Positions 56,646-64,000 of a stretch of 64,000 nt of DNA are shown one piece after another. The notes beneath the pieces were generated by a model. It saw nothing but the letters and a program-made list of their open reading frames with translations, did not search any database and was not told the origin of the DNA. This DNA comes from Hemileia vastatrix (lineage: Eukaryota > Basidiomycota > Pucciniomycetes > Pucciniales > Zaghouaniaceae): NCBI GenBank assembly GCA_030280995.1, contig JASXTE010000016.1:10770001-10834000 (forward strand), in the 5' to 3' direction. The position numbers and the translations under genes were made by a program. Every line of letters begins with the position of its first letter. Positions within the stretch are counted from its first letter, which is position 1.

Positions 56646-57039
56646 GCTTCAGTGAGTGACTCTTTTTGAGACCAGGGCATGAATTCAGTAGTTAATTCTC
56701 CCTAGATCCCTTTTTTTGTTTGTCTGTTTTTATCATCTTCCTTTCATTCCACTTCTAAACCGCAAATGTTCATCCTCCTTTATCACATTTCTCATAAGCA
56801 TATTCTTGTTATATTGGTTACCCATTTCCTATGTATTTTCTTTGGTACCCTCTTCTAGTAGTTTAATTTTCTTTTTTTTTTTTAGTAAATGTGTGTTTTT
56901 AGTTTTATTTTCACTTCCTACATTTCCCCTCCACACATTGTTTTTGTAAGTAATGATACATGCTTGCAAATTAACTCTCATTTCTCTCTTGCACATTTTT
57001 CTTGCCCCTGTTATGCCTTTTCCCTCCTCCACTCCTTAC

Positions 57040-57530
57040 CACACATGTATCTCCCTTCTCATATATTTTTGCTCTCCTCCTCTTCCTCAGTCCCTCACTA
57101 CCCTTCTTTCCCTTCTCTCTTCCTCCCCTTTAATTTCTCTTGCTTCCATCCCCCTCTTCTCCAAATCCCCTTGCTTCCATCCCCTTCCTCTCATTTCAGT
57201 ACCCCTCCCCTCCCCTCCCCACCCTCTTATTTCCTTCCTCCTCTCTTCCCCATCCTCTTGCTTTCATCCCTCTCCCCTCCAAATCCCCTTCCTCCTCTCT
57301 TCCCCATCCTCTTGCTTTCATCCCTCTCTCTTCCCCATCCTCATGCTTCCATCTTTCTCCTCTCTCCTTCTTCTCCTCCCTCCCCAATCCTCTCGCTTTT
57401 ATCACCCTCCCCTCCCAATGATTTTTCTTCTTTTCTCTCCCCATCTCTCCCCATCCTCTTTCTTCACTTAACTCCCCTCCCTTTTCCTTCCCATATCCTT
57501 TTCTTCCTACCCCCTAAACTTATTTTTCAG
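57040..57530 (+). repeat. C/T-rich minisatellite
   Basis: About 490 bp of variants of CTCTTCCCCATCCTCTTGCTTTCATCCCTCTCCCCTCCAAATCCCC, unit roughly 45-55 bp. The + strand is nearly free of G. Long frames here (Pro/Ser/Leu) are repeat artefacts. Confidence 0.8.
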
Positions 57531-58235
57531 CTCACAAAACTTAAAAATGAAAAAAAGAAAGTAAGTAAGTGATAACCAAAAAAAAAATAACTTCTTGAAT
57601 TATAGCTAAATAAAAAAGTTAAAAATACCCAAAATTAGTATCAATAACTAATCAAAATACTTATACCTGAGAACCAAGAAACTAACAATAACAAAATTGA
57701 ACCAAAAATATAATACTTTAAGTAATTTCAAACTAAAAAAATATTAAATAATATAAACTAATGTTAATAAAATTATGTTTAAGACTCTAAATGACTCAGA
57801 GATTACTTGCTATATTAGCTAACTCATCAATACACCAACAAGATGGTCAGTTAACCTATAGCCAAATAAAATAAATAAACTTCAATAAAATCAAACTAAT
57901 TAATTTATTGTTAAAAAATAATGGAAAATCACAATTCTAGTAGTAATAATCACTTCTAAGTTAAAAAAAATTAATTATCCAGTAGCTATGTATACAGCCA
58001 AAATATCCCTAAGAGACAAATAGGTAGCCTATTCTATGGAGTATCATGGTCTAAAAATTAAAAAACCTAAAAATAAGTAACTGGATTCCAAATTATCAAC
58101 TAGTGAAGTCCAATAAATATTTTAATATTTTCTTTGTATTTTATTTTTTTGCTTCTCTTTTTTTCATTTTCATTTATTTATTTATTTTTGGAATGAGAAT
58201 TCCCTTTCCTTATACTCTTTATTTTAATTTCTTAT
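57531..58235. other. AT-rich stretch without a gene
   Basis: Nothing recognised. Confidence 0.4.
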
Positions 58236-58237
58236 GA

Positions 58238-58299
58238 CTTTTTTATGAGATTTATAAAATTTATTAGTCCACTGAAATTATTATCTCATAAAAAAGTCA
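58238..58299. repeat. Hairpin-forming inverted repeat
   Basis: GACTTTTTTATGAGAT and, about 30 bp on, ATCTCATAAAAAAGTC: a perfect 16-bp inverted repeat. Confidence 0.7.
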
Positions 58300-58362
58300 G
58301 AGGTCTCATTGTTTGGATACTAATTTTGTTTACATATTTCTGAAAGTGGCATGGGCTGTTAA

Positions 58363-58490
58363 CCTGAGACTTTTTGTTGCCTTTCTCATAGAAAAGCAAA
58401 AAATGAACCAGCATAACACCAAAAAATCACAAAATAAAACTCAAATACATTCAAAATTATTTAAAATAAAAATATATTATTATTTACTAT
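58363..58490 (+). repeat. Left arm of a long-range inverted repeat
   Basis: CCTGAGACTTTTTGTTGCC and the following ~125 bp match the reverse complement of 63873-64000 at more than 90 percent by eye. The separation of 5.4 kb and inverted order suggest terminal repeats of a larger element or an inverted segmental copy. Confidence 0.75.
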
Positions 58491-58502
58491 GTAATATAGG
58501 GG

Positions 58503-58706
58503 GTGGAATTTCTACCAAGTCCACAACCTGAGCTCCGACAGAACTCAGATGGTACTCAAACTGAACTCATACTGAAATCTGCTTTAACTCCACCTAAAAC
58601 TGTTCTGCTGAGTGGTGTTCATCCCTTTTTGTATGATTCCTTTTTCAATAGCTCAATGTATGTTCAATCTGTAATGAATTCAGGTTCAAGGTTTCAGACT
58701 TGCTAG
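58503..58706 (+). CDS. Hypothetical ORF fragment
   Basis: 67 codons without a clear ATG at the start (first codon GTG), reading EFLPSPQPELRQNSDGTQTE, then SALTPPKTVLLSGVHPFLYD and ending SRFQTC. Composition is more protein-like than its surroundings. It follows a GGGGG run at 58498 that resembles the MITE termini. No family recognised; may be a fragment or chance. Confidence 0.2.
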   Translation: MEFLPSPQPELRQNSDGTQTELILKSALTPPKTVLLSGVHPFLYDSFFNSSMYVQSVMNSGSRFQTC

Positions 58707-59167
58707 CAATTTCTCCCCTTATATTGTGTGGTGATTTATTGTTTTAAAATAAAAATTAAGTTAATGATAAGATATAGCATCTAATCATTTTAAAATTTAA
58801 AATAATTGAATACATTTTATTTTATTATATTAGGGTAATATAGCTATAGAAGAGTTCCTCACTGAATAAACCTAGATATCTGTATGATTAATAATTTGAG
58901 ATTAAATTTACTAAATTTTAAATTTTAAGTTTATTTATTTTTCAATGGTTTTCTATTGTGTTTAAAGAAATAATCCAGAATTCTAATCCATTTAAAATTT
59001 AACAAAGATGATAAATAGGAATCCTACATAAATAAAATCATTAACTAATGTGAGTGCACTCTAAAAGTGAAAAAATGGGAGGAAAAAGCTTTTTGGCTAT
59101 TCAGCTATCCTGTACAGAAAACATAATTTTAGTTATTCATAGATTTTCTTCTAATTTCCTCATATTA

Positions 59168-59367
59168 GGGGGTATCAAAGTTATAAATCTTCCATTTCAA
59201 AATACCTCTTTTTTACACCAAAACAACTATGAATATTTTGTTTAAATATCCCATATTGTGCCCCAAAAACACCTTTCTAATGAGAATTAATGTCAAGTTT
59301 GTGGCATTACGTTTTGTGTTGTGAAATGCCTTTTAAATAATTAGAAATTTTAAACTTTGATACCCCC
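59168..59367. mobile_element. MITE-2, 200 bp, 5-bp direct flanks TATTA
   Basis: GGGGGTATCAAAGTT at the left and its exact reverse complement AACTTTGATACCCCC at the right. TATTA at 59163-59167 and 59368-59372. AT-rich interior, no ORF. Termini share GGGGGTATCAA with MITE-1. Confidence 0.88.
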
Positions 59368-59372
59368 TATTA

Positions 59373-60960
59373 TCTGTAACTGAAAATTGTTAAAATTCAA
59401 ATAATCAAAATTTATGAGAGCTTAAATATCTACTCTCAATAATAATACATATAAAATGGATAAATTAAGTTTAAAAAAATCTTTCATTTTCATTGATGAA
59501 TTTTAAAATTTATTACAACACTTCTTAGAATAAGTTTTCTATTTCTACTTAAATTAAAATATTAAGCCTTTTGGTATCAAACAAAAAATTCATAATTGGT
59601 TTTAAATCTTAAAAAATTCAATTTGAGACATTCTGTACAAACTAAAATATTTTTGTGGCAATGGATGTTAATTAATTTATCTAGTAGGAATTATATTTTC
59701 CCCAAAAATTGAATGAGCTATTCATAACAGGAAAAAAAATTGTCACCTTCTAGCAGGTGCCTCCCTCCGATTGAGCTACCATTATTCAGTCAAGGAGGGG
59801 AACTTGCTAGTAGATTTTTGCTTTTTTTCTGGTGTCAGGGTGTCAAGTAGTGCTTAAGGATCGGTGAAATAAACAGGTAATTATAGCTAGTTGTTTTATA
59901 ATTCACTCACAATAGTAGCAGTCAACAAAAGTATTTAATTACAAAGTAATAAGAATTTATAAAAATTTAGAAGTTATAGTAGCTATAAAATTATCAAATG
60001 TAAATATTGAAGTAGAATATAACCTAAGATTTCAAATAATACAGTAGATTCTATATACAGAGATTTTAATCATTGAAAAATGAAAGATCCTATTCTGTAT
60101 ATGCAAATTAAATGTGTAATAACTTTCTCATTACCAGGTACAACTCCACATGTCAATTTAAATTATAATCTTATTCACAGTTTAGAAATTAATGATTGAA
60201 ATGAATTTCTTGTGCATTATTTGTTTCAATTGAGACATAATATATTTGAGGAGGAAGACCATCATAAGATAAAGTAACATAATTAAAATAAATCTTATAA
60301 TTTATGTCCATTTAATAATATAGTAAGCTTAAAAAGAGGGTACAATCAGCTGAATAATTCAATTTAATTAATTATTTTTTGTTACTTTAATATAATAACA
60401 TATAGTTACTGCATTTAGAATTTAAATTTAATTAGCTTTCTCTGCTCAATTTTCAAGAAAAAAATAAATATACATATCTTTCAATAAATACATTGAATTA
60501 TTTAATTTAAAATAAGATAAATTAAGTCAAATAGGGGATATTTAAATTAAAAAATCCAGAATAATGGAGAAATGTTGAAATGCGCAAATTACATAAAAAT
60601 ATTGTTTTGGTGACTCATATGGATACTTGATATTTATTCTCAAAATATAGCATAAATGAAATTCAAATAAAAGTGAGTATGAAATCATCACAAAAAATAA
60701 GGTGGGAGCTTTTTACCAAGTCTGAAATAAAATTGAAATAGTCTGATTAAGTTCAGTTACAGACTTTCTGAAAGGCCCTTCTAATATTTTGTGGTGAATG
60801 TGGTATAATAATACTTAGAAATTCTATTAATATTCTATTAAATTATACACTAAGTTCCTACTAATAAATGACTGTGATTTTAATTAGAATTGAATAATAA
60901 AAACCTAAGAAATGACTGAATTGTGAATTGAAATTGATTAGACAGTTATTGTGTTATGCA
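59373..60960. other. AT-rich stretch, tRNA-like fragment near 59750-59795
   Basis: No gene. On the minus strand 59750-59795 reads ATGGTAGCTCAATCGGAGGG, close to a tRNA 5' half with an A box; no B box follows. Confidence 0.3.
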
Positions 60961-61790
60961 CAAGCACTGAAGAAGAAGTTACTGACTGGTTACTGAGAGG
61001 GTAATGACTGGCTACTTAGAAGTGACTGACTGGTTACTGAGAAGTGACTGACTAGTTACTTAGAAGTAACTGAATGGTTACTGAGAGGTGACTGACTGGT
61101 TACTGAGAAGTGACTGACTGGTTACTGAGAAATGACCGACTGGTTACTGAGAGGTGACTGACTGGTTACTGAGAAGTGACTGACTGGTTACTGAGAAATG
61201 ACTGACTGGTTAATGAGAAGTGACTGACTGGTTATTGAGAAGTGGCTGACTGGTTACTGAGAGGTTACTGAATTTTTACTGAGAGGTGACTGAATGATTA
61301 CTGAGAAGTGACTGACTTATTTCTGAGAAGTGACTGACTGGTTACTAAGAAGTGACTACTTGTTAATTGAGAAGTGACTTACTGGTTACTAAGAAGTTAC
61401 TACTTGGTTACTGAGAAGTGAATACTTGGTCACTGAGAAGTGTCTACTTTGCTACTGAGATGTGACTGACTGGTTACTCAGAAGTAACTGACTGATTACT
61501 GAGAAGTGACTGACTTCTTACTGAGAAGTTACTGAATGGCTACTGAGAAGTGACTGACTTGTTACTGATAGGTTACTGACTGGTTATTGAGAAGCAACTG
61601 ACTGGATAATGAGAGGTGATGGACTGGTTTCTGAGAAATAACTGACTTTTTCTGAGAATTGAATGAATAGTTACTGAGAAGTAAGTAAATTTTTACTGGG
61701 AAGTAACTGACTTTTTACTGAAAAACAACTGAATATTTACTGATAAGTATTTTACTAGCTACTAAGAAGTGAAATTCTAATTACTGATTT
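60961..61790 (+). repeat. 22-bp minisatellite, about 36 copies
   Basis: Array of GACTGGTTACTGAGAAGTGACT with substitutions and occasional 21- or 23-bp units. Copies are most regular at 61010-61300 and degenerate toward both edges. No stable coding frame. Isolated relatives (GTTACTGAGAACTTTC) at about 63102. Confidence 0.9.
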
Positions 61791-63872
61791 TGGAAAGAGT
61801 AGTGACTAAGAAGTTACTGATGTCAAATAAAGAGAATAATATAGAAGCATGCACCTATAATTAGTATAAGTTTTATAAGGAGAGAACATGATTCTTCTTA
61901 GAGGTAGTATATCAGAAGAGCAAGAAGATGACACTTAATAAATTTGGGTGAATTCACACTGCAATAAACATCCTTATGTTTTCACTCTGTTCCATTCAAA
62001 ACTGTGAAGATGACACCAAACAAACCATGTAGTTTTTAATACCCCCAAACTTGCAAAAATCCTTTCCAGCTTGACTCACCTACTGCTCATCTAAAATTTC
62101 TCTTTATTTCCTTTCTTAGTTTTATTTAACTTATTTTTGGATTGTGGCTTCACTTACACATATAGCAGCTTTAAATAAATATTAGTTGTCAGTGCGTCTT
62201 TTTTCTTAGTAAAAATAATATTTCTGAACCAATTGTGATGTAATTAGATATAGAAAGTGCCTTTTTTTGTTTTTTAAGACATGGTGGAAGCAATGAATCA
62301 AGGTCACATGTTTCAAAAAAATAACTCTGAAGAGGAATATAACTGTAGTTCTAAGGAATTGGTGCTAATTTCAGCAGTTAGTTGATCACCCAAGTCCTTA
62401 CACAATGAGAAATGGTCACATTAAAGAGAAATTACACACCCCTATATTAGTTTCTATCTCTTACAAGACTTAACACAAAATATAGATTTATTTTCCCTAG
62501 GCTAATAAGATTAATTTAATTTTTCATTTCACAACTTTAAAAGATTAATAAAATCAGTAGATTGAAGTTTAAATGTTTCCCTAAACCACCTTATGAAACC
62601 TTTAAAGCCTTTATGTTTTGGCCAAAAAAATAATATTCTTCAAGTTGAATCTCAAAAGGATCATAAAAAACTACTTTTAAAAACTTGTAAAATAATTGAG
62701 AATTTGATTGGTCAGAGTCATAAGATCAATGGACCATCAATAAGTGGAAGTGGAATAAAAAGATTGCATTCATAAACACATTTGCAAATTAAATGAAATT
62801 CAACATTTTGTGGTGTATTTTCTCTGATTTTTTCAGTTTAGAATGGAACAAAGTGAAAACATTAGGTTTAATTTTTCACTGGGGACACCACCTGAATGCT
62901 CATAGTGTGATTCACTGAATTGGAAAACTTGTTAAATAAATTGACCTATTTTCTATTTTATTTTTCACTGGAAGTATTTTGACAGTAAGTTTATCAGCCC
63001 CAGTCCTAGTCACAATTTGAACCCCAGAAGAATGTCCTCTGTTCTTATCAACTGAGTGGTCATCAAAAAGTGACTAATTTTTGACTCAGGGTGAGCAAGA
63101 TGTTACTGAGAACTTTCTAAGCACTTACTGATGCTAAAAAATCACATAAATATTTTGTCACCAACTAAGCTTCAAATGAGGCTTGGTTTTTCTTCAGACC
63201 TATTTCATTAAAGCTTCACCCTTTATCTTCATTTTCATCATCACTGACTCAACTTGTGTTCAATTTTTTGTGAGTAGGGTTCAGTTTTGTGGAGTTTCTG
63301 AAAATTATGCTGAAAATATTGTGTGAAGTATCACTATGACACATTATATTTTGCCATATGAAACATCAATAACACAAAAGTTGTCTAATTTTTTTACCAT
63401 TATTATGCCCAACGACAAAACAATTTTTTGAAGTGTTTTGTACTCATCATATTAAATAGTGCAAAATATTATACTAATTGAAACCCAGCCCTTGGGTAAA
63501 CAGTGTATCATTTCTCAAAATATGACTATAGAAAATTTTCATGGAAAGTTAATTTCATGCATTCTTGCCTGATATAAATCTTGAAATAATAATTTGTGAA
63601 TGTTATTTTTATTCTTCCATTAAAAAATATAAGATTCAACCTTTTAATATTCCTTGCCAGTACTTGAACTAATCAACATAAATTTATTTTTACAAATTTA
63701 GAAGAAAAATACATTTCTTTACATGCAAATTTAGATCAAAAAGAATAATTAATTTAAGTATACTATATTATTTTAATTCCACTACATTTTTATCAATTTT
63801 TGGCAAACTTCACAATAATTAATGATTTCATTTGTGTAGATTTACATTAAAAAAGTTTTTTTTAAATTTAAA
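61791..63872. other. AT-rich region, SINE-head-like segment near 63000
   Basis: No convincing gene; the frame at 62593-62775 is Lys-rich with no family. On the minus strand 63000-63050 contains CCACTCAGTTGATAAGA followed about 25 bp later by GGGGTTCAAATTGTGA, like A and B boxes of a tRNA-derived SINE. Confidence 0.3.
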
Positions 63873-64000
63873 ACAATCAATTATTATATATTTTAATTTT
63901 AAATAATTTTGAATGTATTTGAGTTACATTTTGTGATTTTTTGGTGTTATTCTAGTTCATTTTTTGCTTTTCTGTGAGAAAGGCAACAAAAAGTCTCAGG
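63873..64000 (-). repeat. Right arm of the long-range inverted repeat, cut by the window end
   Basis: Reverse complement of 58363-58490. It reaches the last base of the window, so its true extent is unknown. Confidence 0.75.

Noticed and set aside
56716..57572. Several overlapping + strand frames rich in Pro, Ser and Leu
   Set aside because: Open in three frames over a C/T-rich repeat with little G or A to make stops; no evidence of a gene.
60961..61790. CRISPR-like regular array
   Set aside because: Units are contiguous with no spacers and the setting is eukaryotic; a minisatellite.
1..64000. Host protein-coding, rRNA or complete tRNA genes
   Set aside because: Scanned for recognisable products and cloverleaf boxes; only TE proteins, small unknown ORFs and two partial tRNA-like pieces were seen.

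Overview
The window is a transposon graveyard from a very AT-rich eukaryotic genome. I found no host housekeeping gene, tRNA or rRNA gene I would defend. The retroelement proteins (a copia Gag with a 'KHNPLAPHS' cysteine motif, gypsy Gags with 'FHNDP...FLAGKAARWFEPYL' and 'NWPKLDQYPSFDGD' blocks) and the small Zn2Cys6 proteins resemble what I recall of Pucciniomycotina, especially large TE-rich rust genomes. That placement is inference from memory; the species is not determined.

Layout. 1-10.9 kb: remnants of PIF/Harbinger-like DNA transposons (H1 minus, H2 plus, H3 plus). H1 is broken by a solo LTR (family C) that itself holds an inverted solo LTR (family A). 10.9-13.0 kb: a terminal-inverted-repeat element (E1) filled by a G-rich GGT minisatellite. 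13.2-25.0 kb: an old gypsy relic of family B, split by a 5.1-kb Ty1/copia element (13943-19021, TSD ACCTG) and by a 4-kb insertion that contains TIR element E2 and a 1.43-kb, nearly perfect inverted repeat. 26.2 kb: a small Zn2Cys6 ORF. 27.4-55.4 kb: three nested chromodomain gypsy elements. C (27417-55366) is interrupted by A (32598-50657, TSD GATCT), whose 3' LTR is interrupted by B (40869-49297, TSD ATAAC). The C 3' LTR also holds a 458-bp MITE. 55.4-64.0 kb: degenerate repeats, a third E-type terminus, a C-rich minisatellite, a 200-bp MITE, a 22-bp minisatellite, and an inverted repeat whose second arm runs off the window end.

How it fits together. Insertion order is C before A before B. 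A and B have LTR pairs of equal length (1502/1502 and 773/773 bp) with few differences; the C LTRs are clearly more diverged. All three gypsy families share TGTC...GACA LTR ends, and A and C are close relatives. B differences and nonsense codons fall mostly at CpG, suggesting methylation-driven decay. The most interesting item is a spliced antisense gene in the 3' region of B (48414 to 47505, minus), with its own TATA box, a 55-nt GT-AG intron that joins in frame, and an N-terminal Gal4-type Zn2Cys6 cluster. A second ORF with the same cysteine spacing lies at 26180.
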